A stretch of 64,000 nt of DNA from Sphingomonas japonica (GCF_006346325.1 NZ_VDYR01000001.1:682001-746000), one strand, 5' to 3'. Positions 1 to 8,667 are shown, numbered from the stretch's first letter. Notes: generated from the letters alone by a model not told the origin. Program-made: numbers and translations.

Positions 1-1
1 C

Positions 2-640
2 AATTTCGGGCTTTCGTGGACGAAGCCGGCGGCGGGCAGTGACAGCTATGTCTCCGATCCCGCCAAGCCGGTGCCGATGCTGCCGCGCCCGATCCACATG
101 CAGGGCGACGAATGGCGCAACTGGCTGGTCCACGATCAGCGCTTCGTCGACGGTCGTCCCGACGTGCTGAGCTATACGACCGGCGTGCTCGACAAGCCGG
201 TCCATATCAAGGGCGCGCCCAAGATCGATCTGCGGGCGGCAACCAGCGGACGCGACGGCGATTTCGTCGTCAAGCTGATCGACGTCTATCCCGAAGAGAA
301 TGCCGCCGAACCGGAAATGGCCGGGTATCAGCTCGGGATCGGCATCGAGATCTTCCGCGGACGCTATGTCCATGGCTTCGCGACGCCGGCACCGCTCAAG
401 CCGGGCAAGACCTATGCGTTCGAATGGGCGCTGCCCAATGTCGATCATGTCTTCCAGCCGGGGCATCGGATCATGGTCCAGGTGCAGTCGAGCCTGTTCC
501 CGCTCTACGACCGCAACCCGCAAAGCTGGACGCCGTCGATCATGGAGGCGCAGCCGGACGATTATGTAAAGGCCACCCAGACGATCCATCGGGGAGGCAA
601 TGCGGCAAGCGCCGTGCTGCTGCCGATCGCGACGGATTGA
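2..640 (+). CDS. CocE/NonD family hydrolase, C-terminal part
   Basis: Only the last 212 codons are in the window; the reading frame is already open at base 2. The protein matches the C-terminal jelly-roll domain of the CocE/NonD (X-Pro dipeptidyl-peptidase-like, cocaine-esterase-like) alpha/beta hydrolases. Family-typical stretches are the 'LSYTTGVL' strand, 'DGDFVVKLIDVYPE', 'YQLGIGIEIFRGRY', 'LKPGKTYAFEW' and 'FQPGHRIMVQVQSS'. The catalytic Ser-Asp-His domain would lie upstream and is not visible. Such enzymes cleave esters, amides or N-terminal dipeptides; substrate cannot be inferred. A remnant of a tryptophan halogenase follows immediately, so the 3' end sits at a deletion scar, but this reading frame itself ends normally with TGA. 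Confidence 0.85.
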   Translation, partial: NFGLSWTKPAAGSDSYVSDPAKPVPMLPRPIHMQGDEWRNWLVHDQRFVDGRPDVLSYTTGVLDKPVHIKGAPKIDLRAATSGRDGDFVVKLIDVYPEENAAEPEMAGYQLGIGIEIFRGRYVHGFATPAPLKPGKTYAFEWALPNVDHVFQPGHRIMVQVQSSLFPLYDRNPQSWTPSIMEAQPDDYVKATQTIHRGGNAASAVLLPIATD

Positions 641-908
641 TCGACATCTTCGCTCGCGCAGAAAGTCGAGCTTTTTCGGGAGAGCGGACGCGTATGCCGC
701 CGCAACGAGGAGCTGTTCGGCGAGAATAGCTGGGTGCAGGTGATGATGGGGCAGGGGATCCTGCCCGAACGCCATCGCCCGATCGCGGCCAAGCTGCGAC
801 GACGAGCTCGATCGTCTGCTTGCCCTGTTGCGCCGCAATGTGGCCGATGCGGTGGCATCGATGCCAAGGCACGCCGATTACCTTGCCAGCTACTGTCCGG
901 CATCAGGC
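641..908 (+). pseudogene. Tryptophan halogenase remnant (C-terminal fragment, frameshifted)
   Basis: Directly after the hydrolase stop codon, the same frame reads like the C-terminus of a flavin-dependent tryptophan halogenase: 'LAQKVELFRESGRVCRRNEE', then 'ENSWVQVMMGQGILPERHRP'. At about 785-800 the frame shifts, and another frame continues with 'DDELDRLLALLRRNVADAVA' and 'MPRHADYLASYCPA', the usual end of this family. The N-terminal ~430 residues, including the FAD-binding motif, are missing and there is no start codon, so this is a decayed fragment. In sphingomonads these halogenase-like genes often sit in TonB-receptor sugar-utilisation loci beside LacI regulators, which fits the next remnant. 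Family assignment is from remembered motifs. Confidence 0.7.
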
Positions 909-933
909 CGTCCGCATCGGCGCGGGCGGCCTG

Positions 934-1441
934 ATGCCGCAACGCGGGCCAGGGGTCACGATCAAGCACGTGGCGGCGGATGCGGGCGTTTCGCTGCAGA
1001 CCGTAAGCCGCGTCATCAACAAGGCTCCCAATGTCAGGCCGGAAACGACCGCGCGCGTCCAGGCGTCGATCGACAAGCTCGGCTATGTTCCGCTGATCGC
1101 CGCGCAGCGCATGGGCGGCGCGGGCTCGCGCCTGATCCTGGCGCTGAACGACCGGGATCGTACGATCGCCGACTGGCGCAGCCGCCAGGGGGCCGACTGG
1201 GTCGATCAGATGCTGCTGGGCGGACGATCTGTCGCTCATCAGCTTCGACGACACGCCGATGACCCGGTTCGTTCAGCCGAGCCTGACTGCGATCGTTCAG
1301 CCGATCGCGGCCGTGACCTCGCGCGCCGTGGAACTGATCATCGCCGAACAGAATAGCCGGTCGATCGCGTGCGATGCGATCTCGATCCCGGCCACGCTCG
1401 TTGTGCGCGACTCGACGGCACCGCGCGCAGAGCACCGGTAG
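934..1441 (+). pseudogene. LacI-family transcriptional regulator, internally deleted
   Basis: From ATG 934 about 96 codons encode a LacI-type helix-turn-helix and hinge ('VTIKHVAADAGVSLQTVSRV', 'PETTARVQASIDKLGYVP') and the start of the sugar-binding domain ('RSRQGADWVDQMLLGG'). Near 1221 the frame changes and continues as the far C-terminal part of the same family ('LSLISFDDTPMTRFVQPSLT' and 'SRAVELIIAE'). About 165-170 residues of the ligand-binding core are therefore missing, with a frame change at the junction. The product would be about half the usual ~340 residues and out of frame, so it is called a pseudogene. The normal gene would control a carbohydrate uptake locus. Confidence 0.8.
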
Positions 1442-1557
1442 GAGGTCGCTGATACCGAAGGGGTAAAGTGCATGCTCGCTCGGCAAATGCGCCGTCACAG
1501 CACCATCGCCCTCAACCGCAATTGTCGTTACGACAGGTGCGCGACAAAGGGCTGGCC

Positions 1558-2718
1558 ATGCGACAGAGGGATACAAGGGCGCTTGCCTTGGGCGCTGCGA
1601 TACTGATGCTGGCGGGGTGCGGACGTTCCGAAGGGGAGCGATCCCCGGTCACTCCGGACGCTGTCGCACAGCGCACGACCATCGATTTCGCAACCGTCGC
1701 CGATTACTCCGCGCGCAACCTTCCTGCCTATTTCGACGAGACGGTGAACGCGCTCGATCATAGCCCGTCTTCGAGCGCGAGCAACGATCGGGTGGCGACG
1801 CTCGGCCGGGTATTGTTCTACGACTTGCGGCTCAGCACCAACGACAGGGCGTCGTGCGCTTCCTGTCATCAGCAGGCGTTCGGCTTTACCGATCCGATGC
1901 GCTTCAGCAATGGCATCAGCGGGGCTGCCACTACCGATTTCCACGCGATGCGACTGGGCAATGTCCGGTACTGGAAGCCTGGGACGGCGTTCTGGAACCG
2001 GCGTGCCGCCAGCGTGGAAGCGCAGGTGAGCCAACCGTTTCACAGCCTCGTCGAACTGGGTTGGGGCGGCGCGGCGGGCGGTTTCGACACGCTGATCCGC
2101 AAGATGGGCGCGACGACCTATTATCCGGAGCTATTCGGCTGGGCTTTCGGCAGCCCTGCGATCACCGAGCCGAGGATCCAGCGGGCGCTGGCTCAGTTCG
2201 TGCGCGCGATGGTGTCGAGCTCGAGCCGGTGGGACGCGGGCTATGCGCAGGTCTTTTCGCCCACCGCACCCAACCGTGCGCTCGATATCGACCTGCCCAA
2301 CTTCACCGCGCCGGAAAATCGCGGCCGACATCTGTTCATGACGGGCGTCGGGCAGGGCGGCGCCGGTTGCTCGTCGTGCCACATGCCGCCGACTTTCGCT
2401 CTGGCTGCCGACGCGCGGAGCAACGGCCTGGATGCCGGCGAGACGCGCGTGTTCAAGGCGCCGTCGCTGCGCAGCGTCGGCCTGACCGGGCCCTATATGC
2501 ACGACGGCCGCTTCGCGAGCCTCGCGGAAGTGATCGACTTGTATAGCGATGGTGTTCAGGAAGGCCCGGCGCTTGACCCCCGGCTGCGACAGGGTCGCAT
2601 GCCTCAGCGCCTGAAGCTGAACGCGGCGGATCGTGCCGCGTTGGTGGCTTTCCTCATGACGCTGAACGATGGCGACCTTACGACCGACGATCGGTTCGGC
2701 GATCCGTTCCGGCGGTAA
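1558..2718 (+). CDS. Di-haem cytochrome c peroxidase-like lipoprotein (MauG/CcpA type)
   Basis: A 386-residue exported c-type cytochrome. The start at 1558 is chosen because it gives a lipoprotein signal ('LALGAAILMLAGCG', lipobox LAGC) and follows AAAGGG; an earlier ATG at 1468 would add a non-signal leader. Two haem-binding CxxCH motifs are present, CASCH near residue 99 and CSSCH near residue 271, plus the family's 'YMHDGRFASLAEVIDLY' segment carrying the distal Met/His region. Family members reduce hydrogen peroxide or oxidise proteins (MauG, MbnH) in the periplasm. The gene converges on the beta-propeller lipoprotein gene with five bases between stop codons. Which MauG/Ccp subfamily it belongs to cannot be settled by eye. 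Confidence 0.85.
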   Translation: MRQRDTRALALGAAILMLAGCGRSEGERSPVTPDAVAQRTTIDFATVADYSARNLPAYFDETVNALDHSPSSSASNDRVATLGRVLFYDLRLSTNDRASCASCHQQAFGFTDPMRFSNGISGAATTDFHAMRLGNVRYWKPGTAFWNRRAASVEAQVSQPFHSLVELGWGGAAGGFDTLIRKMGATTYYPELFGWAFGSPAITEPRIQRALAQFVRAMVSSSSRWDAGYAQVFSPTAPNRALDIDLPNFTAPENRGRHLFMTGVGQGGAGCSSCHMPPTFALAADARSNGLDAGETRVFKAPSLRSVGLTGPYMHDGRFASLAEVIDLYSDGVQEGPALDPRLRQGRMPQRLKLNAADRAALVAFLMTLNDGDLTTDDRFGDPFRR

Positions 2719-2723
2719 GCCGA

Positions 2724-4370
2724 TCAGGCGCGGATCGAATACAGGGTCGCATTGCTGATCGCGTACACCGCGCCGTCGGCACCGACCAGCGTCGGCGTGT
2801 AGGCCTGGCCCAAGCCGGTGGTGAGCCGCACGCCCTGCGACAGCGAATTGGTCGTGAGGTCCCAGCGGTACAGCATGCCATCCTCGTTGTTGGCGAGGAC
2901 GGATTTGCGCTGCGGATCGGCGGCCATGGTGTTGATGCACCATTCGCGCCGCGCGCTGGAGGAACTGCCGTCGAGCGTCGGTCCGAGGATGGTCAGCACC
3001 TCGCGCATCACCTGAACGCCCGGGACGATCGGGTCGGACTGGCTGGCCGACGGATCCAGAACCGCAAGTCGGTTGAGCCCGTCGCCCGTCCCGACGCCGA
3101 TATAGTTGTTGTACTTCTGAACGAGCAGATAGGTTGACGTGCCGGTATAGGCAGGCACCATCTCCGCCGGGATCACGGTGGGCGACACGTCCCACCCGAA
3201 GCTGCCCGGGACGCTCACCGGATTGAGCATCGCATCGAATTGCAGCAGCCAACCGCGCGCATTGTGCGTGGGAAACTGCGCTTCGAGGACGCCGTAGAAG
3301 ACATGGCCATCAGGGCCGACCACGGGAGAGGCCGTGCCGTCGTCGCTGATGCGCGCCGGGGCGAGCAGGTTCGGGTCGGTCAGCGCAGCCTTGGCGCGGG
3401 TGGCAAGCGTCGTGCTGTCGAGTGCCAGCAGATAGCCGTTTTGCGTCGTGTTGGTCGCTCCGCGGTTGACGGCGATATATACCAGCCCCTCGTCGAGCGA
3501 GAGTGCCGGCGCGCAGTTCATCGCCGGCTTCTGGACCGAAGCATCGCCTGCCGCGGCGGCGGCTCCGACCCATGCCCCGGTGCCGTCGGGGGAAATGCGC
3601 GCGATGCCGCTGACCAAGCCAGCCGGGTTCGCGCCGGTGACCTGAAAGCCGAAGAAGATATTTCCCTGCGCATCCGCAGTCAGCGGAGTGTTGATGAATA
3701 CGCTGGCGTCGAACGCGGACGGATTGCCGTCATAAGCGGCGGCGCCATAGAAAAATTGCGGCGCGAAGGTCCCGTCGGTCGCGTCCGGATCGGTGCGCAT
3801 CAGCAGCTTTCCGCCGGCGCCCGGGACGTAGAGCAGCCCCTGCTGCGTCAAGAGCGGGTTGTAGGGCGGCAGCCAGTTACGTGGCGGCGTGACATAGTCG
3901 GTGCTCGCCATCCACAACCGCGAACCGGTCGCACCGTCGATCGACTCGATGCGATAGCCGCCGATCGCGCCGGTCTTGACCGGGACGATCACCGCGTTGT
4001 TCTCCGTCACGACCGGCGAGCCATAATGCGTAAGCAGCGCGCCACCGGGCGTATATTGCGGGGCAAGGTCGACAGGCGACGTCCAGGCGATGCGTCCGAG
4101 ATCCTGCGACGCGATTTCGCTCACGCCCGTATGCTGCGCATCGCGGCCATAGCCGAACCACGCCGGACCCGACACCGGCATCGGCGTGGGAGCAGGCGTC
4201 GGCGTCGGGGAGGGGGTCGGCGCCGGGGTTGGTGTCGGTGATCCACCCCCGCTGCTGCCCCCGCCACTGCAGGCGGCGAGCACCGCGGACGACGACAGCA
4301 TCGCCAGCGCGCTCCGACGCGAAACGAGCGTGGGGACAGGCGGAGTGGGGAGTATCGGGTCGTCGCTCAT
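2724..4370 (-). CDS. PQQ-type beta-propeller lipoprotein
   Basis: A 548-residue exported protein. The N-terminus has a twin-arginine-like 'SRRSALAML' followed by a lipobox (LAAC) and a low-complexity Gly/Ser then Thr-Pro linker (residues about 35-65), so it is probably a membrane-anchored lipoprotein held away from the membrane. The rest shows repeated blades of the kind seen in PQQ/WD-like propellers ('SIDGATGSRLWMAS', 'YLLALDSTTLATRA', 'LLQFDAML', 'DGMLYRWDLTTNSL'), each with a Gly/Trp-rich turn. I see no residues proving PQQ binding, so it may be a scaffold such as BamB rather than a dehydrogenase. It faces the di-haem cytochrome gene tail-to-tail. Confidence 0.75.
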   Translation of the reverse strand: MSDDPILPTPPVPTLVSRRSALAMLSSSAVLAACSGGGSSGGGSPTPTPAPTPSPTPTPAPTPMPVSGPAWFGYGRDAQHTGVSEIASQDLGRIAWTSPVDLAPQYTPGGALLTHYGSPVVTENNAVIVPVKTGAIGGYRIESIDGATGSRLWMASTDYVTPPRNWLPPYNPLLTQQGLLYVPGAGGKLLMRTDPDATDGTFAPQFFYGAAAYDGNPSAFDASVFINTPLTADAQGNIFFGFQVTGANPAGLVSGIARISPDGTGAWVGAAAAAGDASVQKPAMNCAPALSLDEGLVYIAVNRGATNTTQNGYLLALDSTTLATRAKAALTDPNLLAPARISDDGTASPVVGPDGHVFYGVLEAQFPTHNARGWLLQFDAMLNPVSVPGSFGWDVSPTVIPAEMVPAYTGTSTYLLVQKYNNYIGVGTGDGLNRLAVLDPSASQSDPIVPGVQVMREVLTILGPTLDGSSSSARREWCINTMAADPQRKSVLANNEDGMLYRWDLTTNSLSQGVRLTTGLGQAYTPTLVGADGAVYAISNATLYSIRA

Positions 4371-4406
4371 GGCACAATTTACTCCGTCATTCGGCAGAAT
4401 GCACTG

Positions 4407-4424
4407 CCCGGGATATTGACCGGG
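4407..4424. promoter_or_regulatory. Inverted repeat CCCGG-N8-CCGGG upstream of the propeller lipoprotein
   Basis: A perfect 5-bp-arm inverted repeat lies 37-54 bases upstream of the start codon at 4370. A closely similar sequence (CCCGG-ATATTA-CCGGG) occurs at 43536-43551, also in an intergenic region. It could be an operator or a small RNA hairpin; there is no direct evidence of function. Confidence 0.25.
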
Positions 4425-4484
4425 TCTACAACTGGCTGTTCGTACGACAGCGAGCCTCCCGGTTCGCCGCGTGCAAGTCGGGCA

Positions 4485-5291
4485 TCACTCGTGGCGCCGT
4501 GCTTTGGGCGAGCGGGCTGCCCAGCGGACGGCGTTGGCGAGGATGCGGCGATAGTTTGGATCGTCATATGCCGCCGGCATGTGTCCCAGCGCCGAATAGA
4601 TGATCCGACCCTTTGATCGCGGATTGGTCCAGATGACCGGGTGTTCGCCCATCGCCAGCTTCTCGCCAGGTCGGTAGCTCGCCTCGTCGATACTGGCCAG
4701 TACGGTCATGCCGCGCACTTCCGGGTCGCTTGCGAAGGAGTACCATTCGTCCGTGGGCAGCCAGGGCAGCTTCACGCCGGCCATGACAGGGTGATCAGGC
4801 CGGTCGACTGCGACGCGTGCCGCCTGAAACTGATCCTCGCCGCCGGGATGGCCGATGAAGCGCGTTCCGATAATGGTGTCGACGTACCATGGCGCCTTGT
4901 GACTGTCGTCGCCCGCCGCATGCAGGGCAACGATCCCGCCGCCCCGCGCGACGAACCGCGTAAGCGCCTCACCCTGTTCGGTCGTCAGGAAGTCGCCGCT
5001 CGCGCTGTTGAGCACGACGACCGAGAAGCGGCGTAACTGCGCGTCGTTGAAGACGGCGGCGTTTTCGGTGACGTAGCTCTGCCGGCCCTGCTCGCGCGCG
5101 ATCTCGGCCAGCACGGAATTGGAATGCGGAATGTGCTCGATATGTCGCCAGCCGTTCGTCTTCGACACGATCAGGACCGCCCGGTCGAGGCCGGCGGGCA
5201 GAACCGGCGCGACCCGGTCATAGGTGGGCTTCGGCAGGTGAGGGTCCGACAGCGGCGTGAGCAGACCGATCAGCGCTAGCAGTCTGTACAC
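4485..5291 (-). CDS. ThuA-domain protein
   Basis: A 268-residue protein of the ThuA-like (trehalose utilisation, glutamine-amidotransferase-fold) family. Recognisable segments are 'AVLIVSKTNGWRHIEHIPHS', 'VVVLNSASGDFLTTEQGEAL', 'ARGGGIVALHAAGDD', 'TRFIGHPGGEDQFQAARV' and 'HPVIWTNPRSKGRIIYSALG'. The start is GTG at 5291, eight bases after a GGAGG ribosome-binding site; it gives a hydrophobic N-terminus ('YRLLALIGLL') that suggests export. An upstream ATG at 5384 lacks such a site. ThuA proteins are linked to sugar metabolism but their reaction is poorly defined. It is 114 bases upstream of, and co-directional with, the propeller lipoprotein gene, and lies just outside the island boundary. Confidence 0.8.
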   Translation of the reverse strand: MYRLLALIGLLTPLSDPHLPKPTYDRVAPVLPAGLDRAVLIVSKTNGWRHIEHIPHSNSVLAEIAREQGRQSYVTENAAVFNDAQLRRFSVVVLNSASGDFLTTEQGEALTRFVARGGGIVALHAAGDDSHKAPWYVDTIIGTRFIGHPGGEDQFQAARVAVDRPDHPVMAGVKLPWLPTDEWYSFASDPEVRGMTVLASIDEASYRPGEKLAMGEHPVIWTNPRSKGRIIYSALGHMPAAYDDPNYRRILANAVRWAARSPKARRHE

Positions 5292-5510
5292 GATGCACCC
5301 TCCTCGGTCGCCGCCAGACTGGAAGCTAACGGTCTTTGGCGCAAGCATATTTGCTGTCCCCGGATGTCTTCGGAGGTGCGCCACGCGCGCACGCTTGGTC
5401 GCGAATTCGCACTCTGCGCTTGAAGCATCCCGCCCGGCCCATTCGCGTGAGTGGCGGCGAAGCGGGATACGCTGGCGCGCTGGGGTCTTTGGAGGCGTTT
5501 TGAAGGAGCC

Positions 5511-5556
5511 CTGGTGCCGCTTACAGGACTCGAACCTGTGACCCCCGCATTACGAA
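5511..5556 (-). repeat. Left attachment site: displaced 3' half of tRNA-Thr
   Basis: This 46-bp segment is identical to 28199-28244 and corresponds on the minus strand to the tRNA-Thr sequence from the anticodon loop through the T arm, acceptor 3' strand and CCA. The 5' half of the tRNA is absent here (sequence diverges after position 5556), so it is an att remnant, not a functional tRNA. A 'tgaagga' stretch precedes both copies, hinting that similarity extends a few bases further. Confidence 0.9.
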
Positions 5557-6104
5557 GGCTACTCACGTCGCCCGAAGAAGGCAGGACTTCTATGTCTCCG
5601 GGGCCGATATGCGCGCCTCAGCTACCTGTGACCCAATGGGTCCCCAAATTCAGCCAATAGCGCGCCAAGGCAGCATCCTATCGAAAGTCTATTGGTAGGA
5701 CGCGCCGCCCGAAATTGACCTACTCCAGACCCGGCCAGCCTCGCGCTTAGCGCATGGTGGAAACAAATTCCCGCTACAGTGTCGATCGCGGCGCGACGCG
5801 CTGTGGGACAACGAGACGGCCTAGCTTACGACCCGACCGGGTGGTAGCCGCCCGACCGATTTGGGGCGACGAGGTGAGGTAAGCGGCCTTTCGTTTCTTC
5901 TGATCGTAACGTCCGCTACGCGCCCCAGTCTCGGCCGTTCGGGTGCCGCTGCTGCCAGTCCGAAAGCGGACGTGGCTATGAACGGGATTGCGTGCGGCTC
6001 TTTCGATTGAGACTTTTCCAGATTAGCTTTCCCAGACGGCGCCGAGGTGCCGCCTACCTCCGACGTTGCGGTCCGCCGAGTTCGTCCCTAGCCGCGGGCG
6101 AGCA
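5557..6104. other. Left-end island region without a convincing gene
   Basis: I see no credible coding sequence between the attachment site and the first island gene. Two features stand out: a short palindromic stretch TGACCCAATGGGTC near 5630, and separated inverted copies of ACGTCCGCT (5909-5917) and AGCGGACGT (5965-5973). The latter resemble the short repeated elements found between genes in sphingomonads. This is likely the recombinase-binding arm or decayed sequence. Confidence 0.4.
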
Positions 6105-6707
6105 TCACATGATTTTCGCAGTCGAGATCAGCGCACGATAGTCGGCGATGTTGCGCTGGAAGAAATGGATCTTCGGCGCGTCGTAGGTCGCCATGTAGAG
6201 CTTGCCGCCGATGATCGCGGCATGCGCCTCACCCTGTCGCCGGATCTGATCCCCGTCGGTGTAGTCGTACGTGAACTCGACGCCCTTGACGCCGAGATAC
6301 GATCCAGGTTTAGAGCCGGTGAGCCTGAATTCACCGATTTCCTTGTAGGCTCGATAGGTGCCCTCTAGCAGTTCCGGCACCTCGACGAGAAGTGTCTCGG
6401 CTCCGAATTTCGGAAGCGGTTTGCGCTTCTTGTTGCGCTCCTTGACCAGCGGCGCCCCGGGCTCGACGCCCGTGTAGAACGTCACGTCGTTGAGCTGCTC
6501 ACCATCCAGTGTCCAGGTTTCCGCGAACTTGCCCGGCCTGATATCGAGCTTGTTCCAATCGCGGGGCGGCGTGATCGATACGGCGGAGGCGGACAGCTTC
6601 GCCGCCTTGCCCCGTTCACGAAAGTCATTTGCCGACGCCATCTCGAGGATGGGCGCGGCAGTGAGAAGGGCAGCCGCGAGGCTGAAACGAACGATCTGCA
6701 TGTTCAT
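6105..6707 (-). CDS. Exported protein of unknown function
   Basis: A 200-residue protein with an N-terminal hydrophobic signal sequence ('VRFSLAAALLTAAPILEMAS', likely cleaved near residue 26). The mature part is polar and beta-rich, with 'ITPPRDWNKLDIRPGKFAET', 'LNDVTFYTGVEPGAPL' and 'YLGVKGVEFTYDYTDGDQIR'. I do not recognise a named family. It starts 8 bases after the M48 peptidase stop codon on the same strand and so is probably the last gene of a three-gene operon encoding exported proteins. It may be periplasmic or a substrate or partner of the peptidase; that is inference from position only. Confidence 0.7.
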   Translation of the reverse strand: MNMQIVRFSLAAALLTAAPILEMASANDFRERGKAAKLSASAVSITPPRDWNKLDIRPGKFAETWTLDGEQLNDVTFYTGVEPGAPLVKERNKKRKPLPKFGAETLLVEVPELLEGTYRAYKEIGEFRLTGSKPGSYLGVKGVEFTYDYTDGDQIRRQGEAHAAIIGGKLYMATYDAPKIHFFQRNIADYRALISTAKIM

Positions 6708-6715
6708 CGATCCGA

Positions 6716-7912
6716 TCAGTTCAATGATGCCGTCGTCAGTTCGATCATTGCTCGATCGTCCGCTTCGGGCTTGAGTTCAAGGTAGCGGGCAAGAGCCGCG
6801 CGGCCTTCGGTTGGCCGCGCCGTCTTGATCATCGCAAGGCCGAGGCCTCGATAGGCGTCGGCATAAAGCGGATCGAGCGCGATCGCCTGCGAGTAGAAGT
6901 CGGCGGCGTGCACCAGGTCGCGCTGGCCACCGCGCGCGCGGAAGAGTTCGCCGCGATGGAACCACAGCGTCGATGTCCATCCGTCGGACGCCAGCGAGTT
7001 TATCAGGTATTCGGATCCGCCGAAGTCGTTCAGTCCGATCTGGTCCTTCAGGAAAACCGGGGTCCATGGCCCCATCGCCTGACGGTATCGATCCGCGCCA
7101 TCCGGCCGATCCGCCGCCTCGGGCAGCGCCAGGGCACCGAGGTACGCCGCGCGCTCCCCTTCAGGCGGATGGCTGGCGAAATACGCCACGCGGTCGAATC
7201 GAGGACGTTTCATGCCCTTGGCGACGGCGGAAGCCTCGGTTTCGGCCATGAGGTTTTGCCAGACCCGTGCGGCCGCCTGGGGGCGGAGCGCGCTAACGTT
7301 GAGATAGCCTAGACCGACGAGATCGGCCTCCCGCTCATTGTCGCGGTTGAAGCGAAGGAGCGATCCGTAAACTGAGAGCTCGAGATCGTCGAACGAGCGC
7401 CGCGCGTAGGGGTTGTTATTAAAGGAGGAGAGAACGGCGGCCCAGCTCAGGAGATCGGTTCCCCGCCGTTGCGCCTTGAAACGCTCGAGCGTGTGGCGCC
7501 GTTCGAAGTGGCCGAACTCGTGTCCGAGCACCGCCGCGAGTTCGGCCTCGCTCCGCACTCGCAGAAGAAGACCGCTGAATACGCGCATCGTGCCGTTCGG
7601 CGACATCGTGGCGTTGAAGCTGGGTTCGCGGACGATATAAACGCGCACGCTGTTGCATCGGTCGTTTCCGACGGCGGAGCAGAGCACGTTCTTCACGTAT
7701 GCGGTCAGCGCCTCGTCGTGGATGACGGCCCGGGAATTGGAGAGCTTACTTTCGTTCTCGTCGTCTACCTTCCACAGGCCTATCTCATCTACGCCCTGCG
7801 GCTGATAGACGCCTTGGAACGGCGGCGGCGGCGGGGCGGTCCGCGTCTTCGACTGCGGCGCGGCGCCGGCCATCAGTATCGCGCCGATTACACCCAATGC
7901 GGAGAGCATCAT
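6716..7912 (-). CDS. M48 family zinc metallopeptidase with TPR-like tail
   Basis: A 398-residue protein with a hydrophobic N-terminus ('LSALGVIGAILMAGAA') suggesting export or membrane anchoring. The zinc site HEFGH (in 'LAAVLGHEFGHFERRH') is followed by the expected downstream glutamate in 'NEREADLVGLGYL', the hallmark of M48 peptidases related to BepA/YfgC and Oma1. The C-terminal ~50 residues ('AADFYSQAIALDPLYADAYR' and onward) look like one or two TPR units, as in BepA. The start ATG at 7912 overlaps the upstream gene's TGA by four bases (ATGA); a second ATG follows directly. The likely role is periplasmic protein quality control or cleavage of a partner encoded in the same operon. Confidence 0.85.
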   Translation of the reverse strand: MMLSALGVIGAILMAGAAPQSKTRTAPPPPPFQGVYQPQGVDEIGLWKVDDENESKLSNSRAVIHDEALTAYVKNVLCSAVGNDRCNSVRVYIVREPSFNATMSPNGTMRVFSGLLLRVRSEAELAAVLGHEFGHFERRHTLERFKAQRRGTDLLSWAAVLSSFNNNPYARRSFDDLELSVYGSLLRFNRDNEREADLVGLGYLNVSALRPQAAARVWQNLMAETEASAVAKGMKRPRFDRVAYFASHPPEGERAAYLGALALPEAADRPDGADRYRQAMGPWTPVFLKDQIGLNDFGGSEYLINSLASDGWTSTLWFHRGELFRARGGQRDLVHAADFYSQAIALDPLYADAYRGLGLAMIKTARPTEGRAALARYLELKPEADDRAMIELTTASLN

Positions 7913-8667
7913 TGTGCTGATGCTGTCTGCTGGTCCGCGACGCTTCCCGGGAATCCTTCGAGAAGCTGCCGAACGCGTTTCTGGGCACCATCCGCCTCGC
8001 GCACGTCCCCTCCCATGGCAAAGTCCGCGTTCAGCCACAGGAGGTCTCCGGTCCGCAGATCGACGAGACCGGCGGCGCCCTTGTGCTCGCCGGACTTCAC
8101 GGCGATGCCGGGACCCAGCAGCGCGGCGATCTGCAGGAGCTTGCGGCCTGTCGAACCGTAGGCGTCCTTGTTGTAGATGAAGAGGGCGTAATCCGCCGTA
8201 TCGGCGCCGGGCAGGTCGCGAACGCCTTCCCCTAGCGACCATTCGAACACGCCGGTCTTGTTGTCGCGCTTCTTTGTCGGAAGCCTGTTGCCGACGAAGA
8301 ACTGGTAGTTGACGACCGCTTGCGACACTGCGTCAAAGAGATTGACGTATTCCTCGACGAGCAGGGCCTTCTCGCCCGACGCGTCGGGGGCCTCGACGAC
8401 GGTATTGCCCAGCGATGCCTGATGCTCAGTCAGCGCCGCCTCGATGTTGCGTTTCGCCTGTTCGGTCCATTCCGCGTTCGGTTCGAACATGGCGCCGGTG
8501 GATTGGCTTCCGACGCTGACCTTCGGCTTGAACACGAGAACGCGCTTGCCGCTCTGCGATCGCAGATCGAAGCCCTGCTTGACCGCGGTCCGCTCCTGCC
8601 CTGCGGCCGACGGCGCGCAAGCCATCGCGAGCAGCGCCGCTGCTCCCAATCCCATCAATGTCTTCAC
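7909..8667 (-). CDS. Exported protein of unknown function, first gene of M48 operon
   Basis: A 252-residue protein starting at GTG 8667, preceded by GAGGGGG; longer upstream reading lacks protein-like character. It has a signal sequence ('LMGLGAAALLAMACAPSAAG') with a weak lipobox (AMAC), so it may be a lipoprotein. The mature part contains 'KRVLVFKPKVSVGSQSTGAM', 'WTEQAKRNIEAALTEHQA' and 'GLVDLRTGDLLWLNADFAMG', the last reminiscent of proteins that report on a cell-envelope component. I do not recognise a named family. Its stop overlaps the M48 start (ATGA), implying translational coupling and joint function. Confidence 0.7.
   Translation of the reverse strand: MKTLMGLGAAALLAMACAPSAAGQERTAVKQGFDLRSQSGKRVLVFKPKVSVGSQSTGAMFEPNAEWTEQAKRNIEAALTEHQASLGNTVVEAPDASGEKALLVEEYVNLFDAVSQAVVNYQFFVGNRLPTKKRDNKTGVFEWSLGEGVRDLPGADTADYALFIYNKDAYGSTGRKLLQIAALLGPGIAVKSGEHKGAAGLVDLRTGDLLWLNADFAMGGDVREADGAQKRVRQLLEGFPGSVADQQTASAQ

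Noticed and set aside
820..1356. A 178-codon frame as an intact LacI-like gene
   Set aside because: Only its middle part is LacI; it begins in halogenase sequence and ends in a frame that no longer matches the family, so the locus is a pseudogene.
5451..5660. A plus-strand frame across the left attachment site
   Set aside because: It is made by reading through the tRNA remnant; no protein family and no ribosome-binding site.
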